A stretch of DNA of 64,000 nt from Providencia rettgeri (GTDB lineage: Bacteria; Pseudomonadota; Gammaproteobacteria; Enterobacterales; Enterobacteriaceae): positions 2,046,001 through 2,110,000 of the forward strand of contig NZ_CP163512.1 in the NCBI RefSeq assembly GCF_041075285.1. The letters are read 5' to 3'. Of this stretch, positions 48,868 to 58,458 are shown one piece after another; position 1 is the first letter of the stretch, and every line of letters starts with the position of its first letter. A program made the translations under genes and the position numbers. The notes beneath the pieces were generated by a model. That model saw only the letters and a program-made list of their open reading frames with translations. It had not been told where the DNA came from and did not search any database.

Positions 48868-49345
48868 TTTTAGGTCGACCCGCGAATAAAAGCCATTTTT
48901 TGCGATTGTCATAGCATAAATATTCAGTTTTCTATTGCTATTAATCACTTTAATTTATCTTATATCTTGGTTTAATCGCTTATTTATAACTTTTTTATTT
49001 ATTTACTTAAAATAAATAGTTATTCACTTACAAAAATAGGACTTAATTGATTTATCAATTCAATTTTATAATTTCAATTAATTTTCTTTTTATTTCTTAG
49101 TGATGTATTTGTTGAGCAAATAGCACGGTTACACAGGTTACATATACTCAGAATTACCTCGTTGATGTGCTCATTGACATACGGAATGAAGACTATATTG
49201 ACATCGCACTATCTTAAGTCCGTTAGTTTGCAAAATAGAGGGTATTGTTTGATAGGAAAATTGGCGTTAACTGCACAGCATGATAGTGATAGCAAAACGA
49301 CTCGATATCGAAGCGACGAGTCTGCTATCTTTGCATTGCTGTTAG
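48868..49345. other. AT-rich gene-free region after hicB
   Basis: No gene is supported here. A 67-codon frame at 49162-49365 begins in it but has no recognisable features. The region leads into the phage remnants at 49346-49822. Confidence 0.4.
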
Positions 49346-49636
49346 TGGCTAGTTATATTTACTGATGATGTAGATATATCTAATAGCGCAGAATATGAAA
49401 AAATAGGGTCAACAGGCATAAAAACAACCAACGTTAACCATCTCATATGCAAAATTAATATACATAGAATCTCGTTGTGTTTAATCACTACATATCACTG
49501 CATTGAAGAAAATAAATCAATAAGAAACCACTTACTCATTCATATCGCTATTAATAGTGAGGAATACGCACATCCAGAGGTAAGCATGAATATTGGTAAA
49601 ATACAGGATGTATTGAAAGAAAGGCTAATTCAATGA
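49346..49636 (+). pseudogene. Possible remnant of a phage gene upstream of the exonuclease scar
   Basis: An open frame without an obvious start runs from after the TAG at 49343-49345 to TGA at 49634-49636. Its stop overlaps the ATG of the exonuclease remnant (AATGA), as in compact phage operons. The ending NIGKIQDVLKERLIQ looks like a real protein end, but I cannot name a family. It may be the surviving 3' part of an early phage gene. Confidence 0.3.
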
Positions 49637-49674
49637 AAGAAGGAATTTATTACGATATTTCAAATGATGACTAG
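49633..49674 (+). pseudogene. First 13 codons of a RecE-type phage exonuclease
   Basis: The frame reads MKEGIYYDISNDD and stops. This matches the start of phage exodeoxyribonuclease VIII-type proteins, which begin MKPGIYYDISNEDYH. The break falls where the next codon should be Tyr, since TAG replaces it. A deletion has joined this start to unrelated DNA 17 bp before an integrase end. AAAGG lies about ten bases upstream of the ATG. Confidence 0.6.
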
Positions 49675-49690
49675 CGCACCCGATAGCTAA

Positions 49691-49822
49691 ATGGTTCTTC
49701 GCTATGCTCATTTAGCACCCGACCATTTAGCTGAACACGCCAAACAAATTGATGCTGTTTTCAATGGCTGCGTCCCAAATACGTCCCATACAGTCAGTAT
49801 AGGTTCCGCAGCACACTCATAA
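49691..49822 (+). pseudogene. C-terminal remnant of a phage integrase next to tRNA-Lys
   Basis: The 43 codons [20 protein letters not shown] and onward are the end of a lambda-type tyrosine recombinase, where RYAHL holds the catalytic tyrosine. The rest of the gene is missing and an in-frame stop lies just before the ATG. It ends 15 bp from the CCA end of the tRNA-Lys gene, the usual attachment target of such integrases. Confidence 0.7.
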
Positions 49823-49836
49823 CCCATTGAAAATAT

Positions 49837-49912
49837 TGGTGGGTTGTGGGGGGCTCGAACCCCCGACCTAATGATTAAGAGTCACCTACTCTGCCAACTG
49901 AGCTAACAACCC
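49837..49912 (-). tRNA. tRNA-Lys, anticodon CTT
   Basis: The minus strand gives a full cloverleaf of 76 nt with encoded CCA. The acceptor stem is GGGTTGT/ACAACCC, the D arm has GCTCAGTTGG, and the T arm has GGTTCGAGCC. The anticodon stem is GGTGA/TCATT around the loop CTCTTAA, so the anticodon is CTT, reading AAG. The body is close to the usual tRNA-Lys(TTT) of enterobacteria. A promoter lies 11 bp upstream. Confidence 0.95.
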
Positions 49913-49922
49913 AATACAAAAT

Positions 49923-49951
49923 ATTTAACGCCGATCAATTGCTATAGTCAA
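49923..49951 (-). promoter_or_regulatory. Sigma-70 promoter of tRNA-Lys
   Basis: On the minus strand TTGACT (49951 down to 49946) and TTAAAT (49928 down to 49923) are 17 bp apart, and the tRNA begins 10 bp after the -10 box. Confidence 0.75.
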
Positions 49952-50167
49952 TGCTATTCTGCTATTTTTATTGTGTAGGTTAATTTTTAGTAATAAATGT
50001 TAAATTGACGATAATAATAGATTGAATAAGCAGCACTTCGATTCTATCAAAGTAAGTTTTTCTTAATCTAATTGAGATTTATGTCACAATATTTCACGCA
50101 AACATAACCACACAAATAAAAAAATACTGTGGTCAATTATAACAAACTACTACGGACACTTTACAGT

Positions 50168-51568
50168 ATGGAAGATCATGCAATTTCAAACCGGACTCAG
50201 CCCCGCGCTGATCGCAATCAGTTAAAACGAAGCCTTAGTAACCGCCACATTCAATTAATTGCAATTGGCGGCGCAATTGGAACAGGCCTATTTATGGGAT
50301 CAGGGAAAACAATTTCCCTTGCAGGCCCCTCAATTATCTTCGTCTATATGATAATTGGTTTTGTGCTCTTTTTTGTTATGCGCGCAATGGGGGAGCTCCT
50401 ACTTTCTAACCTCAACTATAAATCCTTCAGTGATTTTTCTGCTGATCTTATCGGACCATGGGCCGGTTTTTTTGTCGGTTGGACATACTGGTTCTGTTGG
50501 GTGATCACTGGGATCGCTGATATCATTGCGATTACCTCCTATGTCAGCTTCTGGGTACCCGATTTTCCTGAATGGGTTACTTCGTTTATTTGTGTCATTA
50601 CCTTGCTTACCTTGAATTTAGTCTCAGTTAGGCTATTTGGTGAACTTGAGTTTTGGTTCGCGATGATTAAGATCGTTGCTATCATTGCCTTAATTGCCGT
50701 AGGCGGTACGCTGATTGCTATGAATTTTCAATCACCAGCGGGTCACACAGCCTCTTTAAGCAATATTTGGAATGATGGTGGAATGTTCCCGATGGGGATT
50801 AGCGGTTTCTTTGCTGGCTTTCAAATAGCTATCTTCGCATTTGTGGGAATTGAACTGGTCGGGACGGCTGCTGCTGAGACCCGTGATCCTGAAAAATCAC
50901 TACCAAAAGCCATTAATGCCATCCCAATTCGTATTATTGCTTTTTATGTTTTATCGCTCATTGTAATTATGGCCGTAACACCTTGGCGTACTATTTTAGC
51001 GGATAAAAGCCCATTCGTAGAAATGTTTGTGCTCATCAGTTTACCCGCCGCTGCTAGTATCGTTAATTTCGTGGTACTGACTTCAGCAGCTTCATCCGCC
51101 AATAGCGGTGTGTTTTCCACCAGCCGAATGTTATTTGGCTTGTCTAAAGAAGGTGATGCACCAAAACAATTTAGCCAGCTATCGAAAAAAGCGGTGCCTG
51201 CAACAGGGTTAATCTTCACCTGTATCTGTCTGAGCTTTGGTATTGTGCTTATCTATTTTATCCCTGATATTATGCATGCCTTCACCTTAGTGACCACTGT
51301 ATCCGCTATCTTATTCATGTTTATTTGGAGCATGATTTTATATAGTTACCTAAATTTTCGTCGTAAACGCCCTGAAATGCACAAGGCATCCCGTTATAAA
51401 ATGCCCGCGGGTATTATTATGTCTTGGGTAAGTTTGGCATTCTTTGCCTTTATGATTGTATTACTTGCATTCCAACACGATACAAGACAAGCGCTAATCG
51501 CGACACCCGTCTGGTTTATCATGCTATTTATTGGCTATCAAATCGTTAAACGTCGTAAAGTCAATTAA
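50168..51568 (+). CDS. cycA: CycA, D-serine/D-alanine/glycine proton symporter
   Basis: CycA imports glycine, D-alanine and D-serine across the inner membrane. With the ATG at 50168 (MEDHAISNRTQ) it has 466 residues and 12 membrane helices. The amino-acid permease signature HIQLIAIGGAIGTGLFMGSG (about residues 27-46) and GISGFFAGFQIAIFAFVGIE agree closely with E. coli CycA. A frame reaching back to a GTG at 50129 is possible but adds an atypical leader. A strong terminator follows. Confidence 0.93.
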   Translation: MEDHAISNRTQPRADRNQLKRSLSNRHIQLIAIGGAIGTGLFMGSGKTISLAGPSIIFVYMIIGFVLFFVMRAMGELLLSNLNYKSFSDFSADLIGPWAGFFVGWTYWFCWVITGIADIIAITSYVSFWVPDFPEWVTSFICVITLLTLNLVSVRLFGELEFWFAMIKIVAIIALIAVGGTLIAMNFQSPAGHTASLSNIWNDGGMFPMGISGFFAGFQIAIFAFVGIELVGTAAAETRDPEKSLPKAINAIPIRIIAFYVLSLIVIMAVTPWRTILADKSPFVEMFVLISLPAAASIVNFVVLTSAASSANSGVFSTSRMLFGLSKEGDAPKQFSQLSKKAVPATGLIFTCICLSFGIVLIYFIPDIMHAFTLVTTVSAILFMFIWSMILYSYLNFRRKRPEMHKASRYKMPAGIIMSWVSLAFFAFMIVLLAFQHDTRQALIATPVWFIMLFIGYQIVKRRKVN

Positions 51569-51591
51569 ACGCCAGAGGCATTAAGGTATAG

Positions 51592-51627
51592 AAAAGGCCG
51601 AACAGATTGAACTGTTCGGCCTTTTTT
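51592..51627 (+). terminator. Bidirectional terminator between cycA and putP
   Basis: AAAAGGCCGAACAG and CTGTTCGGCCTTTT form a 14-bp perfect stem with a six-base loop, followed by TT. It lies 24 bp after cycA and 29 bp from the convergent putP stop, and should serve both genes. Confidence 0.92.
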
Positions 51628-51655
51628 AGGGTGAATACTTAACAAGATACTCAGA

Positions 51656-53140
51656 TTAATTTGCTTTATATTCCGCTTCCGCTTGTTCAAAGCGTTCTTG
51701 AGCTTGCGCACTCGGTGCTTTAGTGATTAAACTCACCAGCACAATCGCGATGGTTGCAAAGATAAAGCCTGGAATAATTTCATACAGCGCAAACCATTTA
51801 TATTGCATCCAAACTAATACCGTTACCGCACCAACCAACATCCCCGCTAAAGCACCTGTTCGTGTCATACGTTTCCAAAGAACAGACATCAATACTACGG
51901 GACCAAATGCGGCACCAAAACCAGCCCATGCGTTACTCACTAAACCTAATACTTTGTTATTCGGGTCACGAGCAATATAGATTGCAATGGCAGCAACAAG
52001 TAACACCATCAAACGCCCTACCCAGACTAACTCTTTTTGACTGGCTTTTTTACGAATAAATGGCTTGTAGAGGTCTTCCGTCAATGCACTTGCGCACACT
52101 AATAATTGGCAACTTAACGTACTCATTACCGCCGCTAAAATCGCCGAAAGCAGCACGCCAGCTATCCATGGATTAAATAATATTGCAGCTAATTCCATGA
52201 AAATACGTTCATTGTTTTGTGTGACAGCCCCGGCTAAATCAGGGTTTGTTTCGAAATAACCGATCCCAAAGAAACCAACCGCTATCGTGCCACCTAAACA
52301 CAAAATCATCCACGTCATACTAATACGTCTTGCTGAGTGGATAGTTTGGTGTGAATCTGCGGCCATAAAACGCGCTAAAATATGTGGTTGCCCAAAATAA
52401 CCTAATCCCCAGCCAAGTAAAGATAAGATCGCGATAAAGTTCATGCCTTTAAACATATCAAGATATTCTGGGTTTTTCGCTTTAATCACTTCAACAGAAA
52501 CATCTACACCACCCATTGAAAAAATGACAACAACTGGCGTCAAGATCAGGGCAAAAATCATTAACGATGCTTGAACGGTATCTGTCCAACTCACCGCTAA
52601 AAAGCCCCCTAAGAACGTATATGCAATCGTTGCTAACGCCCCTAACCACATCGCTTTTTCGTAGCTAATATGGAATGTACTTTCGAACAACAAACCGCCA
52701 GCAACAACCCCTGACGCACAATAAATAGTGAAGAAAACTAAAATAACAATTGCAGAAATAATACGTAAAATCTTACTACTATCTTCAAAACGGCTTGTGA
52801 AATAGTCTGGTAACGTCAATGCATTGTTATTTTTTTCTGTTTGCAAACGTAAACGCCCGGCCACAAACAACCAGTTAAAATATGCTCCTAACGTTAGTCC
52901 GATTGCAATCCAGCTTTCCGAAATACCCGCGATAAAAATCGCGCCCGGCAGCCCCATCAATAACCAACCGCTCATGTCTGATGCTCCCGCAGATAATGCG
53001 GTCACCACACTGCCTAAACTTCGCCCGCCAAGAATATAATCATCAAAGTTTTTTGTTGAGCGATAGGCTAAGTAGCCGATTAGTAGCATGCCTATAATGT
53101 ATACGATGAACGTGATGATCATCGGTGTGCTTACAGTCAT
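51656..53140 (-). CDS. putP: PutP, sodium/proline symporter
   Basis: PutP takes up proline with sodium, feeding the PutA pathway. The 494-residue protein has the solute:sodium symporter fold of about 13 helices. Family segments are DDYILGGRSLGSVVTALSAG (about residues 32-51), ASDMSGWLLMGLPGA and GWGLGYFGQPHILARFMAA. It is divergent from putA across a 498-bp control region. Confidence 0.97.
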   Translation of the reverse strand: MTVSTPMIITFIVYIIGMLLIGYLAYRSTKNFDDYILGGRSLGSVVTALSAGASDMSGWLLMGLPGAIFIAGISESWIAIGLTLGAYFNWLFVAGRLRLQTEKNNNALTLPDYFTSRFEDSSKILRIISAIVILVFFTIYCASGVVAGGLLFESTFHISYEKAMWLGALATIAYTFLGGFLAVSWTDTVQASLMIFALILTPVVVIFSMGGVDVSVEVIKAKNPEYLDMFKGMNFIAILSLLGWGLGYFGQPHILARFMAADSHQTIHSARRISMTWMILCLGGTIAVGFFGIGYFETNPDLAGAVTQNNERIFMELAAILFNPWIAGVLLSAILAAVMSTLSCQLLVCASALTEDLYKPFIRKKASQKELVWVGRLMVLLVAAIAIYIARDPNNKVLGLVSNAWAGFGAAFGPVVLMSVLWKRMTRTGALAGMLVGAVTVLVWMQYKWFALYEIIPGFIFATIAIVLVSLITKAPSAQAQERFEQAEAEYKAN

Positions 53141-53217
53141 CTATATTCTCCATTGAGTAGCTTATTTATTTCGTTATCTTTATATAAATTACTGTTGATA
53201 ACTTGTAACTCCATAGT

Positions 53218-53577
53218 GTTGCACTTTATTGCACATCTTGAATTTATCTTCGTGCACACCAGATAGGTTGTGATTGTTTATGTTGCACTAACTTAACATC
53301 TTTGCGATACCATCCTAGTCAGACTCAGATTAAATTAACAAGAAATTAACTATTTTTTATTCAATAAATAGAATCCATATCACAAATGTTAAATTTATAA
53401 GTCAAATAACCAAATAATTGATTAACTATTCCCTCGATAACAAAGTTTATGTAATTACATGATAAATATGAAATATTAATAATCATCACTTTTGCAAATA
53501 CGATTCCCTTGGTAAAAGTTCGACATATTTCACATTTTGCCCAGAAATTTCGGTTAACAATGTTGCACAAAGTTGCA
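53218..53577. promoter_or_regulatory. PutA operator sites between putP and putA
   Basis: The putP-putA gap (53141-53638) contains the PutA operator core GTTGCA at 53218-53223, 53282-53287, 53562-53567 and 53572-53577. Two lie near putP, and two lie together about 65 bp before putA. In E. coli PutA binds this core through its N-terminal ribbon-helix-helix and represses both genes without proline. Exact promoters were not assigned. Confidence 0.8.
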
Positions 53578-53638
53578 ACATTAAGCTAATGTTGTTTAAC
53601 TTTTCGATTATGACGACCTGTCAACTAGAGGAATTAAG

Positions 53639-56600
53639 ATGAGTAGCACAACAACTATGGGTGTGAGACTTGATGAAGTAACTCGTGAACGCATTAAAAA
53701 TGCCGCTCAACGTCTAGACCGCACATCACATTGGCTTATCAAACAAGCTATTTATAATTACCTAGAACAACTCGACAATAACCAAATCATTCCTGAGTTA
53801 TCCGTCGGTATTGATGCAAAAGAAAACCAAGTTGCTGAAGAAGACACCACAGTTGAATGCAACTACCAGCCTTTCTTAGATTTTGCTGAGCACATTTTAC
53901 CACAATCTGTAAAACGCTCTGCAATTACTTCCGCTTATCGAATTCCCGAAACACAAGCCGTGCCAATGTTATTACAACAGGCGCAACTACCTGCCGACCA
54001 AGCTGAAGCGGCGCATAAACTGGCCTACTCCATTGCAGAAAAATTACGTAACCAAAAAAATGGCATCGGACGTTCCGGGTTAGTCCAAGGGCTTTTGCAG
54101 GAGTTTTCACTTTCTTCCCAAGAAGGTGTCGCACTCATGTGTTTAGCAGAAGCATTATTGCGCATTCCAGATAAAGCCACACGCGACGCATTAATCCGTG
54201 ACAAAATCAGTAATGGAAATTGGCAATCTCACCTCGGGCAAAGTAGCTCTATGTTTGTCAATGCAGCCACTTGGGGCTTATTATTTACTGGCAAATTGGT
54301 GTCTACACATAATGAAGCCAAACTGTCGACCTCGTTGAACCGTATCATCAGTAAAAGTGGTGAACCACTGGTACGTAAAGGGGTGGATATGGCAATGCGC
54401 CTAATGGGCGAGCAATTTGTCACTGGCGAAACAATTTCCCAAGCTTTAGCGAATGCGCGTAAGTTAGAAGATAAAGGCTTCCGCTATTCTTACGATATGC
54501 TTGGCGAAGCTGCGTTAACAGAAAAAGATGCCCAAGATTACATGGTGTCTTACCAGCAAGCGATCCATGCCATTGGTAAAGCCTCAAATGGCAGAGGGAT
54601 TTATGAAGGTCCCGGCATTTCAATTAAATTATCCGCCCTGCATCCTCGCTACAGCCGAGCACAATATTCCCGTGTTATGGATGAGCTATACCCACGCTTG
54701 TTATCTCTTGTTTTACAAGCTCATCAATATGATATAGGTATTAACATTGATGCGGAAGAAGCTGATCGATTAGAAATTTCATTAGATTTACTGGAAAAAC
54801 TGTGTTTCGAACCACAGCTTGCTGGGTGGAATGGTATTGGCTTTGTTATCCAAGCCTACCAAAAGCGCTGTCCATTTGTCATTGACTCAATTATCAATTT
54901 AGCCGAACGCAGCCAGCGCCGCTTAATGATCCGTTTGGTTAAAGGCGCTTATTGGGATAGCGAAATTAAACGCGCACAAATTGATGGCTTAGAGGGTTAC
55001 CCAGTCTACACCCGTAAGGTATATACCGACGTTTCTTATATTGCATGTGCTCGCAAATTGTTGTCTGTTCCCAATTTAATTTATCCGCAATTTGCAACGC
55101 ATAACGCTCATACACTTTCTGCTATCTACCACATTGCAGGTAAAAACTACTACCCGGGTCAGTATGAGTTCCAGTGCTTACACGGTATGGGTGAACCCTT
55201 ATATGAACAAGTCGTCGGGAAAGTGGCGGATGGCAAACTGAACCGTCCATGCCGTATCTATGCCCCTGTCGGCACACATGAAACCTTATTGGCCTATTTA
55301 GTCCGTCGTTTATTAGAAAATGGCGCAAATACATCGTTTGTTAACCGCATTGCAGATGCCACTATCCCATTAGATGAATTAGTAGCTGATCCCGTTAAAG
55401 ATGTACTTGAATTATCTAAAGCAGAAGGACAAATCGGTTTACCACATCCGAAGATCCCTCTTCCACGTGATTTATACGGTAATGAACGCGTTAATTCTAT
55501 GGGTCTCGACCTGTCGAATGAACACCGTTTAGCCTCTTTATCAAGTGCGCTGCTCAGTGCGGCTATTCTGCCTAAACTTGCAGAGCCAATGTTAGGCGGC
55601 GAGTTTATTGCAAAAGATAAGCTTCCAGAAGCGCAAGCCATATTGAACCCTGCTTGCCATAAAGATATTGTTGGTCATGTTCGTGAAACAACGGAGCAAG
55701 AAGCTGATCACGCATTAAACGTTGCTAATGATGCTGGCACAATTTGGTTTGCAACCCCACCCTCTGAACGTGCCGCTATTTTATTACGCGCAGCCGATCT
55801 TATGGAACAACAACTGCAACCACTGCTTGATGTGTTAGTCCGCGAGGCAGGAAAAACCTATGCCAATGCCATTGCAGAAGTTCGTGAAGCTGTCGATTTC
55901 TTAAATTATTATGCAACACTGGTCAAAAATGACTTTGACAATAATACCCACCGTCCATTGGGACCTGTAGTTTGTATTAGCCCATGGAACTTTCCTCTCG
56001 CTATTTTTTCTGGACAGATTGCAGCTGCATTAGCCGCTGGGAATACTGTGATTGCAAAACCTGCGGAGCAAACCCCACTCGTAGGTGCTATCGCAGTCTC
56101 TATCCTCCATCAAGCCGGGATCCCTCGTGAGGTATTGCAGTTTTTACCGGGGAAAGGGGAAACTATCGGTGCCCAACTTGTCGCAGATAAACGCGTCCGT
56201 GGTGTGATGTTTACGGGTTCAACGGAAGTGGCTGGTTTATTACAGCGTAATATTGCTGGTCGCTTAGATGCACAAGGTCGCCCAACACCATTAATAGCCG
56301 AAACCGGCGGACTCAACGCGATGATCGTCGACTCTTCTGCATTAACGGAACAAGTGGTTACTGATGTCGTGGCGTCTGCTTTTGATAGTGCTGGCCAACG
56401 CTGCTCCGCCTTACGCATTCTCTGTATTCAAGAAGATGTTGCCGATAGAACCATTCGCATGTTAAAAGGCGCCATGGAAGAGTGCCGTATGGGTGATCCT
56501 CAGCACCTTTCCACTGACATTGGTCCAGTAATTGACCGTGAAGCGAAAGACAATATTGACCAGCATATTCAGCAGATGCGTAGCAAAGGTAAAACGATAT

Positions 56601-57622
56601 TCCAAGCCGCATTTGATAACAGTGATGATATTAATGAGCAACATGAAGGAACTTATGTTAAGCCGACATTAATTGAATTAGATAATATCAACGAGCTGAA
56701 AAAAGAGATCTTTGGTCCTGTTCTTCATGTGGTGCGTTTCAAACGTGATGAACTTGATACACTGGTTGAGCAAATCAATGCAGCGGGTTATGGTCTAACG
56801 TTAGGTGTTCATACCCGTATTGATGAAACCATCAATCAAGTTGTCAGCAAAGCCAAAGTCGGAAACTTATATGTCAATCGTAATATGGTAGGTGCTGTTG
56901 TTGGTGTACAACCATTTGGTGGTGAGGGGCTATCAGGAACGGGACCAAAAGCGGGTGGACCTTTATACCTCTACCGTTTACTCAGTGAACGCCCAGCAAA
57001 TGCAGTAACTAATACACTTGCTCGTCAAGATGAAAACTTACCAATGGATGCCAGCGCACGAGCCGAATTACTTGCGCCTCTTGACGCCTTTACCGCCTGG
57101 GTCGAAAAGCAACAAGCCCCCATTGCGCAATCCGTCATTGAACAATTTACTCGTTATACTCAAGTGGGCACGACGCGACTTTTACCCGGCCCTACAGGAG
57201 AGAAAAACACCTATACATTGTGCCCTCGCGGGTTAGTTTTATGTATTAGTGACAATGAGGAAGATTGTTTAATTCAGCTCGCAGGGGTTCTTGCTGCTGG
57301 TTGCCAATCCCTTTGGCCAGATAGTGAAATTCATCAGAAGCTATTTAAACAGCTTCCGGAGAAAGTACGAAAAACTATCTCAATAACCAAACAATGGCAA
57401 GAATCAAAAGAGCCTATTGAAAGTGTAATTTACCATGGTGATAGCGATCAGCTAAAAGAAGTTTGTGCAATTATCGCTGAACGTAAAGGACCGATTATTT
57501 CTGTTCAAGGGTTTGAGCGTGGTGAAACCAACTTATTGATAGAACGTCTTGTTCATGAACGTTCATTGAGTATCAATACGGCAGCCGCTGGTGGTAACGC
57601 AAGCTTGATGACAATCGGTTAA
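53639..57622 (+). CDS. putA: PutA, trifunctional proline utilisation protein
   Basis: PutA oxidises proline to glutamate in two steps and represses the put genes when proline is absent. The 1327-residue protein has the ribbon-helix-helix DNA-binding domain (residues 1 to about 48, TTTMGVRLDEVTRERIKNAA), the FAD-linked proline dehydrogenase (about 260-570), and the NAD-linked P5C dehydrogenase (about 650-1110). The last has catalytic Cys near 922 in SAGQRCSALRIL. A C-terminal domain follows. AGAGGAA lies seven bases before the ATG. It has the length expected for a trifunctional enterobacterial PutA. Confidence 0.98.
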   Translation: MSSTTTMGVRLDEVTRERIKNAAQRLDRTSHWLIKQAIYNYLEQLDNNQIIPELSVGIDAKENQVAEEDTTVECNYQPFLDFAEHILPQSVKRSAITSAYRIPETQAVPMLLQQAQLPADQAEAAHKLAYSIAEKLRNQKNGIGRSGLVQGLLQEFSLSSQEGVALMCLAEALLRIPDKATRDALIRDKISNGNWQSHLGQSSSMFVNAATWGLLFTGKLVSTHNEAKLSTSLNRIISKSGEPLVRKGVDMAMRLMGEQFVTGETISQALANARKLEDKGFRYSYDMLGEAALTEKDAQDYMVSYQQAIHAIGKASNGRGIYEGPGISIKLSALHPRYSRAQYSRVMDELYPRLLSLVLQAHQYDIGINIDAEEADRLEISLDLLEKLCFEPQLAGWNGIGFVIQAYQKRCPFVIDSIINLAERSQRRLMIRLVKGAYWDSEIKRAQIDGLEGYPVYTRKVYTDVSYIACARKLLSVPNLIYPQFATHNAHTLSAIYHIAGKNYYPGQYEFQCLHGMGEPLYEQVVGKVADGKLNRPCRIYAPVGTHETLLAYLVRRLLENGANTSFVNRIADATIPLDELVADPVKDVLELSKAEGQIGLPHPKIPLPRDLYGNERVNSMGLDLSNEHRLASLSSALLSAAILPKLAEPMLGGEFIAKDKLPEAQAILNPACHKDIVGHVRETTEQEADHALNVANDAGTIWFATPPSERAAILLRAADLMEQQLQPLLDVLVREAGKTYANAIAEVREAVDFLNYYATLVKNDFDNNTHRPLGPVVCISPWNFPLAIFSGQIAAALAAGNTVIAKPAEQTPLVGAIAVSILHQAGIPREVLQFLPGKGETIGAQLVADKRVRGVMFTGSTEVAGLLQRNIAGRLDAQGRPTPLIAETGGLNAMIVDSSALTEQVVTDVVASAFDSAGQRCSALRILCIQEDVADRTIRMLKGAMEECRMGDPQHLSTDIGPVIDREAKDNIDQHIQQMRSKGKTIFQAAFDNSDDINEQHEGTYVKPTLIELDNINELKKEIFGPVLHVVRFKRDELDTLVEQINAAGYGLTLGVHTRIDETINQVVSKAKVGNLYVNRNMVGAVVGVQPFGGEGLSGTGPKAGGPLYLYRLLSERPANAVTNTLARQDENLPMDASARAELLAPLDAFTAWVEKQQAPIAQSVIEQFTRYTQVGTTRLLPGPTGEKNTYTLCPRGLVLCISDNEEDCLIQLAGVLAAGCQSLWPDSEIHQKLFKQLPEKVRKTISITKQWQESKEPIESVIYHGDSDQLKEVCAIIAERKGPIISVQGFERGETNLLIERLVHERSLSINTAAAGGNASLMTIG

Positions 57623-57632
57623 AATAGGATAA

Positions 57633-57667
57633 AAGACCTGGCTTTATTCCTTATTAAGTCAGGTCTT
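57633..57667 (+). terminator. Hairpin after putA
   Basis: AAGACCTG and CAGGTCTT pair around a 19-base loop about 10 bp after the putA stop. There is no T run, so this is a weak terminator call. Confidence 0.4.
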
Positions 57668-57810
57668 CCTAGCATTCTCTTCCATATTTAATCTAAACAT
57701 TCCCACTAAACCCATTACCACCTATTTTAGAAACGATAAAAATGAAAAAGGTGCCCTAGGGCACCAATTATTAATAGATATAAAGTAACTAAAAAAGAAG
57801 TTACCTATTC

Positions 57811-58329
57811 TTATTGTTGCGCTTTTTCTGATTCCCAGAATAAATACTGTTCATATTTACGCAGTGCAATATTGTAATTGCTAAATGCTGAGTCAGTCAT
57901 TTTTTCACTTAATTGTTCTTGAACTTTACTTGCAGTAAAATCTTTCATTGAAAAATTAGAGGAAGATAACAACTCATCTAAACGGCGTAAGCGAACAACA
58001 TACTCACGGACGGTACTGTGGCTCATCTCTGTCTGTAAGAACAAATACTGTTTAAATGACATGATATCAAAATAATCAGTATTACTATTGCAGTAAATTT
58101 CACTACAAAAACGACAAAGTGCAGTAAATTTACCTTGCAGCTCTTCCCAAGTTTGCTCATCAACCAATTCAGTCATATCAGCGATAGCTTCTTTATTTAA
58201 GATGTCATCGTTGAAAACCAAAGAGATACGATCAAGCGTTTTGTGACAATGCGCACAATGAGTTTGGCTGTGTTTAAAATCTTTGATGTAACGACTCAGA
58301 GGCCGTTTCTTTACAATAGAAGCAGACAT
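57811..58329 (-). CDS. fliZ: FliZ, flagellar regulator (sigma-S antagonist)
   Basis: FliZ favours motility by opposing sigma-S-dependent transcription. The 172-residue protein begins with the conserved KRPLSRYIKDFKHSQTHCAHC (in two parts, about residues 8-28), and later TEMSHSTVREYVVRLRRLDE, where the integrase-like DNA-binding helix lies. Both match E. coli FliZ. CAHC and CRFC cysteine pairs are present. In E. coli it is co-transcribed with fliA; here it is alone between putA and unrelated genes, with no fliA in the window. Confidence 0.92.
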   Translation of the reverse strand: MSASIVKKRPLSRYIKDFKHSQTHCAHCHKTLDRISLVFNDDILNKEAIADMTELVDEQTWEELQGKFTALCRFCSEIYCNSNTDYFDIMSFKQYLFLQTEMSHSTVREYVVRLRRLDELLSSSNFSMKDFTASKVQEQLSEKMTDSAFSNYNIALRKYEQYLFWESEKAQQ

Positions 58330-58440
58330 AATGGTAAAGCCCTGTGTGTAAGTCTAAAAATAAAATTGTAACAAGATCAACCGAGTTACATACTTGTTAT
58401 GCCCATAGCATTAATAGAATGTCTGCTATGTTGCATTTGA

Positions 58441-58458
58441 ATACGGGTAAACCCGTAT
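58441..58458. promoter_or_regulatory. Palindrome upstream of fliZ
   Basis: ATACGGGT and ACCCGTAT form a perfect 8-2-8 inverted repeat about 110 bp upstream of fliZ. It has the form of an operator for a dimeric regulator. A terminator is less likely because no T run follows. Confidence 0.4.

Noticed and set aside
49162..49365. 67-codon frame near the prophage scar
   Set aside because: No ribosome site or recognisable sequence, and it overlaps the phage-like frame from 49346.
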